Below, one piece after another: positions 29,384 to 37,899 of a stretch of 64,000 bases of DNA. The stretch's first letter is position 1. Every line of letters starts with the position of its first letter. Below the pieces are notes generated by a model. The model saw nothing but the letters and a program-made list of their open reading frames with translations. It did no database searches and had not been told where the DNA came from. The stretch lies in the NCBI GenBank assembly GCA_027019165.1, contig JALUXC010000012.1, positions 566,773-630,772 on the forward strand, read 5' to 3'. The translations under genes and the position numbers were made by a program. This stretch comes from Pseudophaeobacter sp. (lineage in GTDB: Bacteria > Pseudomonadota > Alphaproteobacteria > Rhodobacterales > Rhodobacteraceae).

Positions 29384-30654
29384 TGGAGCATGACAGGAAG
29401 CGCACTCGGGCTTGGGTGCTGCATCCCGAAATCAAATCCGACCCGGACAGGCGCGACCCGCAGCCTGCCTTGGATGAAGCCGTGGCATTGGCGCGGGCTT
29501 TGCCTGATCTGGATGTGATCGGATTCGAAGTCGTGCGTTTGCCCAAGGCACACGCCGGGATGCTGTTTGGATCTGGCAAGATCGAAGAACTGGCGCAACG
29601 CCTGCACGGCGAAGAAGTTGAACTGGTTCTTATCGACGGGCCGGTTTCACCGGTGCAGCAGCGCAATCTGGAAAAGGCCTGGAAGGTCAAGATCCTGGAT
29701 CGAACCGGTTTGATTCTCGAGATCTTCTCGGACCGCGCGCGCACGCGGGAAGGAGTCTTGCAGGTGGAAATGGCGGCGCTTAGCTACCAGCGCACGCGAT
29801 TGGTTCGGGCTTGGACCCACCTTGAACGTCAGCGCGGCGGTTTGGGATTTGTAGGCGGACCCGGTGAAACCCAGATCGAGGCTGACCGCCGTGCCATCGA
29901 TGATCAGCTGGTTCGGCTGCGACGCCAACTGGACAAGGTGGTCAAGACACGCACGCTTCACCGCGAAGCCCGCGCCAAGGTGCCCTATCCGATTGTTGCG
30001 TTGGTTGGCTACACGAACGCCGGGAAATCTACTCTGTTCAATCGCCTGACCGGGGCCGAGGTGATGACAAAGGACATGCTGTTCGCGACCCTAGATCCGA
30101 CCATGCGACGTCTGGTTCTTCCAGATGGACCAGAGGTGATCCTGTCCGATACCGTTGGGTTTATCTCTGATCTTCCGACTGAATTGGTTGCGGCCTTTCG
30201 AGCAACTCTGGAAGAGGTGCTGGCGGCAGATGTCATCCTTCACGTGCGTGACATCAGCCATGCCGAAAGCGACCATCAGGCAAAGGATGTGACCGCTATT
30301 CTGGCGTCTCTTGGCGTCGATGAGGAGCGCACGCTGATCGAAGTGTGGAACAAGCTGGACAACCTGGGTGACGAGGAAGCGGCCGCACGGAGAGACAGGG
30401 CAGAACGTGAGAGCGACATTCACGCAATTTCCGCCCTTACAGGCGAAGGTATCGACGGGCTGCTTGCCGACATCGCGGAAAAACTGCAAGGCAAGAAGCA
30501 TCAGGACCAGCTCTCCCTTGATTTTTCGCAAGGCAAACAGCGTGCATGGTTGTTCCGGCAGGATGTTGTGGTGAGCGAAGAGCAGACCGAAAGCGGCTTT
30601 GACATCGTTGTGCTTTGGACCCCGAAACAAAAAGCTCAGTACGACGCTTTGTGA
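29383..30654 (+). CDS. hflX: Ribosome-associated GTPase HflX
   Basis: A 423-residue GTPase that splits or rescues stalled ribosomes. It has the glycine-rich N-terminal segment (GSGKIEELAQRL, then GPVSPVQQRNLE), a central GPGETQIEADRR motif, and the G1 loop GYTNAGKSTLFN at about 208-219. I chose the ATG at 29383 rather than the TTG one codon earlier, because it forms a TGATG overlap with the hfq stop. It converges with the antiporter gene 10 bp away. Confidence 0.95.
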   Translation: MEHDRKRTRAWVLHPEIKSDPDRRDPQPALDEAVALARALPDLDVIGFEVVRLPKAHAGMLFGSGKIEELAQRLHGEEVELVLIDGPVSPVQQRNLEKAWKVKILDRTGLILEIFSDRARTREGVLQVEMAALSYQRTRLVRAWTHLERQRGGLGFVGGPGETQIEADRRAIDDQLVRLRRQLDKVVKTRTLHREARAKVPYPIVALVGYTNAGKSTLFNRLTGAEVMTKDMLFATLDPTMRRLVLPDGPEVILSDTVGFISDLPTELVAAFRATLEEVLAADVILHVRDISHAESDHQAKDVTAILASLGVDEERTLIEVWNKLDNLGDEEAAARRDRAERESDIHAISALTGEGIDGLLADIAEKLQGKKHQDQLSLDFSQGKQRAWLFRQDVVVSEEQTESGFDIVVLWTPKQKAQYDAL

Positions 30655-30664
30655 TCGGATCGTA

Positions 30665-31849
30665 TCACGTGCGCTTTGGGGGCGCTGGTTTTGACTGTGC
30701 TGCGATTGCCATGGCTGCAACGATGGGGCCGATCAGCTCAAAAGCCGCCGTGGTCCCAATGGCCAGCGCCATGAGTGATGGTGCAAATTCGGGAAACCGT
30801 TCGGAGGCAGCCAAGGCCATCCCTATGGCGACACCGGCCTGAGGCAGCATGGCGGCCCCGTAATATGTGCCATCACGCCGTGGCGTTTGGGCGATTATGC
30901 CGCCCGCCAACCCTCCGAGGATCCGACCTGCGATGCGAAAGATTGCATATGCAAGACCGGCCAGACCGAATGTCGCAAGATCAGACAGAACCAGCGTGGC
31001 TCCGGCCAGCACAAAGAAGATGATCATAAAGGGCCATTCGAAATTGCGAATCTCGTGAAAGGCGCGGGTGTGATGATGGGCGAGGTTCACGATGACTGCC
31101 CCCACGGTCATGCCCGCAATGAGATAGGACAGCTCCAGCATCAATGCCAGGCCCGCTGTCAGAAACACGATGCCGAGGGCTTCGATGCGCAAAGGCTCCC
31201 CATCCGAAAGACGCCCTGTGAGGTAGGCACCGGGAATGCCGATGGCGCATCCAAGTGCGATGGAGCCAAAGATTTCATAAACCGCGTTGGCAATCGGCGC
31301 GCTGCCTGAACCGGATCCAAGGATCAGGTCAATCACAACAAGAGCGAGCGAAAAGGCAAGCAGTCCCCACGCATCATCAATGGCAACCAACCCTTTGAGA
31401 GTTCGTGTAAAAGATGTGTCCTTGCCAGATTGCTCCACCACGTCATACGTGGCTGCCGGGTCCGTGGCCGTGGCCATGGCCCCAAGCAGGATGGCCAGGA
31501 CTACGGGCAGGCCAATCGCCCACAGAGCGGCGCTGACGACCAGTTGCGTGATCAGAACAACCGCCAGTGAGATCACCAGAACCACGCGCCCGTGCTCTCG
31601 CAGGTTCTGCAGCGACAGGGCGCTGCCCAACAGCACGGCGACCGCAGTAAGTGCGACGACGGCGATCACTGGATAGAGACCTGTGAGCGTTTCCGGAAGC
31701 AGGTCAAATCCGGCCCGCCCCACCAAAAGGCCAAACCCAAGAAGCAACGTGACCCTCGGCAGGTGCAAGCGACGCCCAATTCGATCAGCCGCCAGCCCGG
31801 CAAAGAACAACAGGCCAAAGACGATCAGGGGAACAGCTTGATCCTGCAT
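30665..31849 (-). CDS. Cation:proton antiporter (Kef/CPA2 type)
   Basis: A 394-residue protein made up almost wholly of membrane helices (about twelve), with the acidic residues and GLLVGRAGFDLLP-like N-terminal pattern of the sodium/potassium:proton antiporter superfamily. ATATDPAATYDVV in the middle carries the conserved Asp of the ion site. No C-terminal RCK domain is present, so it is shorter than KefB or KefC. It begins 5 bp after the acylase stop and is likely its operon partner. Confidence 0.85.
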   Translation of the reverse strand: MQDQAVPLIVFGLLFFAGLAADRIGRRLHLPRVTLLLGFGLLVGRAGFDLLPETLTGLYPVIAVVALTAVAVLLGSALSLQNLREHGRVVLVISLAVVLITQLVVSAALWAIGLPVVLAILLGAMATATDPAATYDVVEQSGKDTSFTRTLKGLVAIDDAWGLLAFSLALVVIDLILGSGSGSAPIANAVYEIFGSIALGCAIGIPGAYLTGRLSDGEPLRIEALGIVFLTAGLALMLELSYLIAGMTVGAVIVNLAHHHTRAFHEIRNFEWPFMIIFFVLAGATLVLSDLATFGLAGLAYAIFRIAGRILGGLAGGIIAQTPRRDGTYYGAAMLPQAGVAIGMALAASERFPEFAPSLMALAIGTTAAFELIGPIVAAMAIAAQSKPAPPKRT

Positions 31850-31854
31850 TTGGC

Positions 31855-34353
31855 TCAGTTCCTTGGCGTAATCCGGGTAATGCCAACAGCTGCGGCGCGG
31901 GCCAGGTCGGCATCAAGGGACATCGGAACGTATTCTCCGCGCCGCCAGAGCTGGGCCATATCATCATAGTGGCGGGACAAAAAATGCCCGGATTGGCCTG
32001 TTGAGGTGACGAACACCGAACTGTCGGGGTCGGCGAAATCATAAACCCCGCGATACCCGGCCGCATGGACGTTGTGAAAGGGGTCGGGGGCCTCGCCGGA
32101 TGTGCGTCCCCGCTGCAGGGTATTGTCTCCGCCGCTGGTCGATTGGCGGATGTTTACAAAGAAACGCAGAAGCGGAACGTCGCCCAGAACCTCATGATCG
32201 TGGGTGGCTTGATGGGCATCGCCCCAGCGCAGGGATTCAAGGGCCGTTCCGTATCGTTCTTCGATCCACAACAGCGCATCGTCCAACGCAAGGCGCGCCA
32301 TGTCGGTGCAAGTTTCCCGCGGTGCACTCTGGCGCACATCACACCAGGTCGACGCACCATCAACATCCCGGTAGACCCGTTCCAGGAACAGAGGGTCCAC
32401 ATGTTTGAATTCCTCTGCAAGCGGACCAAGGTCATCGGTGATCAGACGGTCCTGCAAGGCACGGACCCAGGCGGCATAGATCAGTGGCTCCGGAAGGTGC
32501 TCGTTCATCTCTCCATTCCATTCAGACAGAAGGCTCAGCGCGATGTGGCGTTGCCGCTCGCGGCTGCCTTCCGGAGCCGCTTCGCCGGTGAACCACAGAT
32601 CTGCGCCGATCAGAGGCAACAGGGTACGGGCCGAGAATGAAACGGTATCAAGCTGTGCCTCGATGAAACTGTCGCGAGTATGGACCTCGCGGGTTTGCAT
32701 CAACTTGCGCCAGCGGTGAATGCGCTGAGTGTCCCCCCAGTCAAACGAGACGTGGTTTGGGAAGGGGCGCTCCAGTACCTTGTTATTTGTGTTGCCCAAT
32801 AGACCACCGCGCGGGCTGAGGAACTCGGGATTGGCCGCATAGGGCGCGCGTCCTTGCCAGAGGTTTTCGCGCCGCCAGCCTTGGCTTGGGAGACGCCCCA
32901 TACTTTGATGGCGGGCATCCCGCTGGGGAATGGCTCCGATGGTCTTCATCGCGATTGTGTTGCGGTCGGCCAGAACCAGGTTCTGGGACGGTGCCACGTA
33001 GTCTTTGCCCGCTGAAATGGCATCCTGCACCGTGGTGCTTCGCATCAGGGAGATTGCCGCGCTCACGGATGTGTCCTCTGCGTTGAGCGCGGTCCAGCCA
33101 AGGCTGATGACATGTCCGGGCGGTGTGATCGCGCCGAGATCAAATCTTGTGCCTGGCAAGACTGGTCCGTTCTGTGTCCAGCGCAGGGTCAGGGTGACGG
33201 GCGGGGCGTCTTTGATCTGGATGATCGAGCGACGGGTTGCAAACGGCGTGTAACCATCTGGACTTAAATATTCTTCCGGGTTGTCAGGGTTTATCTTTTC
33301 TACAAAAAGATCCTGGTCATCCATGTATGATGAGGTGATGCCCCAACCGAGCGTATCTGATCGCCCTGTAATTACGGCAGGCACACCGGGAATGGTGCCG
33401 CCAATCACGCCACCGGTCGCCAGTTCCATGCGGGCGAGATACCAGATTCCGGGCGCGCTGAGGCCAAGATGCGGATCGTTGGCCAGCAGCGTCCCTTCGG
33501 TGGCAGACCGGCTAGGGGCGGCGGCCCAGGCGTTGGAGGCGCCGCCGCGTCCGCGCGGGGCCAGGGGGAAAAGAGAAGACGCCTTGCCATGCGCGACGTG
33601 ATCCCCGGCAGGTGAGATTGTCCCCGCAAAGCGTTCCAGCGCTGGAAAAAGGGTCGCATATTCCGGCAAGGCCGCGATCCCGGTACCGGGGGCATCAGGC
33701 AGGATATCACGCAAACGGTCGGGATTGTCCAAGGCGAGCGAGGTGCGAGCCCGCAGGATTTCTTCGCGCATATGCCCGGACAGTTTCAGAGCCATCAGCT
33801 TCATGATGGCAATGCTGTCGGCGGGCTGCCAGGGCGAAAGGGGCATGTTGAACAAAAACATCTCGGGGGCGCCGCGCCCCAAAGCGTTTTCGTTGATCTC
33901 TTGCAGCCGGGCGTTGACCCCGGCGGAATAGGCGCGCAATGCCACCATGGCTTCTGGCGTCTGAACGGCAACGGACTGCTGTGCAAGCCGATAAAGGTCC
34001 AGGCGACGCACAAACGTATCCACATCCACGGTGCGGCTTCCAAAAACCTCGGAGAGCCGCCCTTGCGCAGTCCGGCGCATCACGGCCATCTGCCACAACC
34101 GATCCTGCGCATGGGCATATCCAAGGCCGAAAAAGGCGTCTTCATCGCTGGCACCAAGACTGGGAAAAATATGCGGCACATTTGCATTGTCCCGTACGAT
34201 CTCGATCGGAGCCGTGGGGCCGGGCAGTGAAATTGTCTTGGCGTAGTCGGGCAGCGATTGTGATGCAAAATAATAGGCCAGCAACAGCGCGGCCACCCCC
34301 AACAGAATCAAAGAGGCCGTAAGGCGAAACAACCAGCGGAAGAGGAGAGCCAT
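31855..34353 (-). CDS. Penicillin acylase-family (Ntn) hydrolase
   Basis: An 832-residue precursor of the S45 family. A hydrophobic N-terminal segment (about 7-30) exports or anchors it in the periplasm. The alpha part (about 31-272) is followed by GRGGASNAW, where cleavage before Ser273 would free the N-terminal nucleophile. Members hydrolyse beta-lactam side chains, but also N-acyl homoserine lactones, so a role in quorum-signal breakdown is possible but unproven. It is followed 5 bp later by an antiporter gene on the same strand. Confidence 0.92.
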   Translation of the reverse strand: MALLFRWLFRLTASLILLGVAALLLAYYFASQSLPDYAKTISLPGPTAPIEIVRDNANVPHIFPSLGASDEDAFFGLGYAHAQDRLWQMAVMRRTAQGRLSEVFGSRTVDVDTFVRRLDLYRLAQQSVAVQTPEAMVALRAYSAGVNARLQEINENALGRGAPEMFLFNMPLSPWQPADSIAIMKLMALKLSGHMREEILRARTSLALDNPDRLRDILPDAPGTGIAALPEYATLFPALERFAGTISPAGDHVAHGKASSLFPLAPRGRGGASNAWAAAPSRSATEGTLLANDPHLGLSAPGIWYLARMELATGGVIGGTIPGVPAVITGRSDTLGWGITSSYMDDQDLFVEKINPDNPEEYLSPDGYTPFATRRSIIQIKDAPPVTLTLRWTQNGPVLPGTRFDLGAITPPGHVISLGWTALNAEDTSVSAAISLMRSTTVQDAISAGKDYVAPSQNLVLADRNTIAMKTIGAIPQRDARHQSMGRLPSQGWRRENLWQGRAPYAANPEFLSPRGGLLGNTNNKVLERPFPNHVSFDWGDTQRIHRWRKLMQTREVHTRDSFIEAQLDTVSFSARTLLPLIGADLWFTGEAAPEGSRERQRHIALSLLSEWNGEMNEHLPEPLIYAAWVRALQDRLITDDLGPLAEEFKHVDPLFLERVYRDVDGASTWCDVRQSAPRETCTDMARLALDDALLWIEERYGTALESLRWGDAHQATHDHEVLGDVPLLRFFVNIRQSTSGGDNTLQRGRTSGEAPDPFHNVHAAGYRGVYDFADPDSSVFVTSTGQSGHFLSRHYDDMAQLWRRGEYVPMSLDADLARAAAVGITRITPRN

Positions 34354-34466
34354 AAAGGATATTTTCCGTTTGTTTTCTTGATTTGTGGCCTCACTGCGAT
34401 TGCACGCGGCGGCGCCAATGTTAGGGTGGCGCCAACATAAGCGAAGTCAGCACGAGGGAAAAGCAC

Positions 34467-35339
34467 ATGGCAAGAACTGCGTTTTTGGGGCTGGGGGTGA
34501 TGGGCTATCCGATGGCAGGTCATCTGAAATCTGCGGGACATGAGGTCACCGTATACAACCGCACTGCAGCCAAAGCTGAGGCTTGGGCGGCCGAACACGG
34601 CGGCGCAAGCGCGCCAAAACCGCGGGAGGCTGCGACCGGTGCTGAATATGTGATGTCTTGCGTTGGCAATGATGATGATCTGCGCTCGGTCTGTCTGGGT
34701 GAGGATGGCGCTTTTGCGGGGATGCAGGCAGGCAGTATCTTCATTGATCACACCACCGTGTCGGCCAAGGTCACGCGCGAGCTGTATGAGGCAGCCAAGG
34801 CGCAAGGGATTTCATTTGTCGACGCGCCGATCTCGGGCGGTCAGGCCGGCGCTGAGAACGGTGTTCTTTCAGTTATGTGCGGCGGCGACGCCGAGGCCTA
34901 TGCGAAAGCAGAGCCGGTTATCGATGCCTATGCCCGGATCTGCCGCAGAATTGGCGAAACGGGGGCGGGCCAGATGACCAAGATGTGCAACCAGATTGCG
35001 ATCGCCGGGTTGGTTCAGGGGCTGTCTGAGTCCCTGCATTTCGCTGAAAAGGCGGGTTTGGATGGACGGGCCGTGGTTGAAGTGATCAGCCAGGGCGCCG
35101 CCGGCAGCTGGCAGATGTCCAACCGCTATGAGACGATGCTGGACGACCATTTTGAGCATGGGTTTGCAGTGGATTGGATGCGCAAGGATCTGGGGATTTG
35201 TCTGGATGCAGCAGATGAAACCGGAGCCAGCCTGCCAGTGACCGCTCTGGTCGATCAGTTCTACAAGGATGTTCAAAAGATGGGCGGGGGGCGTTGGGAT
35301 ACCTCATCGCTTTTCAAACGCTTGCGTGAAAGCGGGTAA
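34467..35339 (+). CDS. Beta-hydroxyacid dehydrogenase, 3-hydroxyisobutyrate dehydrogenase family
   Basis: A 290-residue NAD(P)-dependent oxidoreductase. The Rossmann motif GLGVMGYPMAGHL starts at residue 8, DAPISGGQAGAENG gives the substrate-binding signature, and GAGQMTKMCNQ contains the catalytic lysine. Family members act on 3-hydroxyisobutyrate, tartronate semialdehyde or related hydroxyacids; the real substrate is unclear. GAGGGAAAAG precedes the start. It is divergent from the acylase and ends at a strong terminator. Confidence 0.9.
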   Translation: MARTAFLGLGVMGYPMAGHLKSAGHEVTVYNRTAAKAEAWAAEHGGASAPKPREAATGAEYVMSCVGNDDDLRSVCLGEDGAFAGMQAGSIFIDHTTVSAKVTRELYEAAKAQGISFVDAPISGGQAGAENGVLSVMCGGDAEAYAKAEPVIDAYARICRRIGETGAGQMTKMCNQIAIAGLVQGLSESLHFAEKAGLDGRAVVEVISQGAAGSWQMSNRYETMLDDHFEHGFAVDWMRKDLGICLDAADETGASLPVTALVDQFYKDVQKMGGGRWDTSSLFKRLRESG

Positions 35340-35361
35340 AATTGGTCCCAGGGCGAATTCA

Positions 35362-35389
35362 AAAGGCGCGCCGAACGCGGCGCGCCTTT
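35362..35389. terminator. Bidirectional terminator after the hydroxyacid dehydrogenase gene
   Basis: A perfect 11-bp stem, AAAGGCGCGCC with GGCGCGCCTTT, has a six-base loop and lies between the convergent dehydrogenase and SYLF genes. The A/T ends make it usable from either side. Confidence 0.8.
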
Positions 35390-35417
35390 GTCATTTCCGG
35401 GTCAGTCCGGCGTCACA

Positions 35418-35993
35418 TTATGGAATAATGCGCGTGTATTTGGTGCCTTCCAGAGTTGCTCCGACGCGGAGCCCCGCCTGAGCAAAGACCGCCGCAAGAA
35501 TGGGAGAGGTCAGCGTATTGGTGTCGGCTGTCACGGAATTTCCGTCATCGCGCACGACATACTCCAGATCGGCGCCTGCGGCCCAGCCGGATGACCGGCG
35601 GAAACCGGCAAGCGCATCATCGGTCATGAAAAACAATACATGCGCATATTGCTGCGCGCCGATTTGCAAGCCGGCATTGCCTTTGACCGTCGAATAGTAG
35701 TCAACAGTGACACCGTTGATCCGAAGGGCGCCGCGCCCGTAGGCACCACCGATCAGGAAGCCTGCTTCGGTCACCAGCGGCATCACCAGCATACCAGTGG
35801 ATTTCTCCGCCAGGTCAATCGTGTTGGGATATTCGCGGTACATCTGGTTCAGAGTGGCATCCACACGGGCATCAATGGTTGCCGCGTTATTCGTGCCAAC
35901 CCCATTGCCACAAGCCGCAACCGCACCGGCTGCCCCCAGAATTCCAAAAGTGAAACCGCGTCTTGTAACGCGGGAAGATGCGTATCTGCTCAT
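35418..35993 (-). CDS. SYLF/YSC84-family lipid-binding protein with Tat-type lipoprotein signal
   Basis: A 191-residue protein whose N-terminus carries SRVTRRGFTF, a twin-arginine-type motif, followed by a hydrophobic stretch and the lipobox VAACG. It could therefore be a Tat-exported lipoprotein, although the motif could equally serve Sec. The rest matches the YSC84/SYLF family (GAYGRGALRINGVTVDYY, GLQIGAQQYAHVLFFMTDDAL), which binds phospholipids. The frame opens at 36074, but the ATG at 35993 fits the signal. Its role in bacteria is unknown to me. Confidence 0.8.
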   Translation of the reverse strand: MSRYASSRVTRRGFTFGILGAAGAVAACGNGVGTNNAATIDARVDATLNQMYREYPNTIDLAEKSTGMLVMPLVTEAGFLIGGAYGRGALRINGVTVDYYSTVKGNAGLQIGAQQYAHVLFFMTDDALAGFRRSSGWAAGADLEYVVRDDGNSVTADTNTLTSPILAAVFAQAGLRVGATLEGTKYTRIIP

Positions 35994-36167
35994 AGTAACT
36001 CTGCCTGTCGCATTGTCGTTGAAATACTGTTGTCCAAGGCCAGTTTTCCGGCTCTGGCGAGAGTATACGTGCAAAGGGAGAGCCTGTCATCTCCCGAAGG
36101 CAAGGCAAAGCCCGAGATGAGCATTAACCTGCCCCCGACTGGAGGCTCACAGGCGCAGGGATTCATA

Positions 36168-37166
36168 TCATGCGTTCAGTATGCGTGCCACTTCCGGGGC
36201 GAAATAGGTCAAAACTCCGTCGCAACCTGCTCGTTTGAAAGCCAAAAGGGTTTCAAGCATCACCTGTTCCCCATTGATCCAACCGTTCTGTGCCGCAGCC
36301 TGGATCATCGCATACTCACCGGACACCTGATAGGCAAAGGTCGGCGTTCCAAAGGTGGTTTTGACACGGTGGCAAATATCCAGGTAGGCGATGCCGGGCT
36401 TGACCATAACCATATCCGCGCCTTCCTGAAGATCCCTTTCGATCAGGCGAAGCGCCTCGTCCGAATTGCCCGGATCCATCTGATAGGTCTTTTTGTCCCC
36501 CTTCAGCGCGCCTGAGGCGCCAACGGCATCGCGGAAGGGACCGTAATATCCGGATGCGTATTTGGCCGAGTAGGACAGGATGGATACGTTTTTGTGTCCG
36601 GCCTGCTCCAGGGCAGACCGCATCGCGCCGATCCGCCCGTCCATCATATCGGATGGTCCGATGATATCGGCGCCTGCATCGGCCTGAGCCACTGTCATCT
36701 TCACCAGCGCTTCGACGGTTTCGTCATTGACGATTTCCCCATCAACAACAAAGCCATCGTGGCCGTTGATATTGTATGGATCAAGCGCCACATCTGTCAT
36801 GACCGCGATGTGAGGCGCGACAGATTTGATTGCGCGGATGGCCCGGTTGCAGAGATTGTCTGGATTCCAGGCTTCGGCGCAGTCTTCGGTCTTGAGCGCC
36901 GGATCGGTATAGGGAAAAAGACAGATCGCAGGAATGCCAAGCGCCTGTGCTTCGACTGCAGCCTCTGCAATTTTGTCGACGGACCGGCGCACAACCCCGG
37001 GCATCGAGATGACCGGTTCCTCGATCCCTTCACCATCACGAACAAAGACCGGCCAGATCAGGTCATCCGTTGTCAGCGTGTTTTCGCGCACCAGCCCCCT
37101 GATCGCGGGGGACACGCGCGTGCGGCGCAGGCGGGCGGCAGGAAAGGGGGCGACAGTCGGCTTCAT
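36168..37166 (-). CDS. hemB: Delta-aminolevulinic acid dehydratase
   Basis: A 332-residue porphobilinogen synthase for heme and bacteriochlorophyll synthesis. Catalytic lysines are in SYSAKYASGYYG and MVKPGIAYLD. The metal region reads DVALDPYNINGHDGF (residues 125-139) instead of the cysteine-rich zinc site, so it belongs to the magnesium-dependent or metal-independent class, as reported for Rhodobacter. The ATG at 37166 gives the family N-terminus; the frame opens much further upstream, at 37319. Confidence 0.94.
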   Translation of the reverse strand: MKPTVAPFPAARLRRTRVSPAIRGLVRENTLTTDDLIWPVFVRDGEGIEEPVISMPGVVRRSVDKIAEAAVEAQALGIPAICLFPYTDPALKTEDCAEAWNPDNLCNRAIRAIKSVAPHIAVMTDVALDPYNINGHDGFVVDGEIVNDETVEALVKMTVAQADAGADIIGPSDMMDGRIGAMRSALEQAGHKNVSILSYSAKYASGYYGPFRDAVGASGALKGDKKTYQMDPGNSDEALRLIERDLQEGADMVMVKPGIAYLDICHRVKTTFGTPTFAYQVSGEYAMIQAAAQNGWINGEQVMLETLLAFKRAGCDGVLTYFAPEVARILNA

Positions 37167-37333
37167 TGGGATCTCTCGTCTTGTTGCTGGTTCTTGGGTC
37201 GCATGGATCGGCGCGCAGTGGCAAGTGTCACATTCGCCGCGCCCGCGGCCTGCGACATAGCAGGGCTTGTGCAGCGCCGCGCGTCGGTGGATATAAGGCG
37301 CCACTGGTTGGTGAGCCAAAAAAGGGGCAAGGT

Positions 37334-37858
37334 TTGACTCTGCTGCAGACGCTTTCGGAGATGATCGATCTCAGATCGTTTTCAAACCTCTGGTATTGGA
37401 TCGCCTTGGCGGTCCTTTGGTCGTCTGCGAGCCATTGGATCTTGGGCGTGCCGTTTGACATGGTGCACCGGGCCAGGAAAGTTGGCGGCCAATCCGCGCA
37501 GGATCTCCATGATCTTGTTCGCATCAACGTCAACCGGCTCATCTATGTTGCTGATGTGGCAGGGTTCTGGATCCTTGGGTTTGTCTGTTTTGGCCTGTCT
37601 TCCCTTGCCACGCTGGGCTTTGCGCTGGACGTCGAATTTGCGCAGGCTGTCTTCCTGTTGGTCTTTCCCATGTCCATCGTAGGCGCGATCAACCTTTTGA
37701 CGGCCCGGTCAATCTACCAAAAAGAACTGCAGCAGGACGCGCTTTACCGAAGCCTTGCGACCTCCAGGTTTGCGATACAATTCATTGGCATGATCTTCAT
37801 TTTCGTCACAGCGATGTGGGGAATGTATCAGAACCTTCGTCTTGGGGCCTTCGGGTAG
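37334..37858 (+). CDS. Conserved membrane protein, function unknown
   Basis: A 174-residue protein with four hydrophobic segments (about 15-33, 70-92, 100-120 and 145-165). IDLRSFSNLWYWIALAVLWS and IGMIFIFVTAMWGMYQNL are patterns I recognise from Rhodobacteraceae, where I recall such proteins carrying the label component of SufBCD complex; I consider that label unsupported and do not adopt it. The TTG at 37334, after an AGGGGCAAGG site, gives the family-like start; the ATG at 37364 would be shorter. mfd follows 41 bp later. Confidence 0.7.
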   Translation: MTLLQTLSEMIDLRSFSNLWYWIALAVLWSSASHWILGVPFDMVHRARKVGGQSAQDLHDLVRINVNRLIYVADVAGFWILGFVCFGLSSLATLGFALDVEFAQAVFLLVFPMSIVGAINLLTARSIYQKELQQDALYRSLATSRFAIQFIGMIFIFVTAMWGMYQNLRLGAFG

Positions 37859-37899
37859 ACCTCGTCCCCTTGTCAAAAAAGCAAAAGGAACCTCAAAGC

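Noticed and set aside
37334-37858. Name component of SufBCD complex for the membrane protein
   Set aside because: Recalled label only; nothing in the sequence or neighbourhood links it to Suf.
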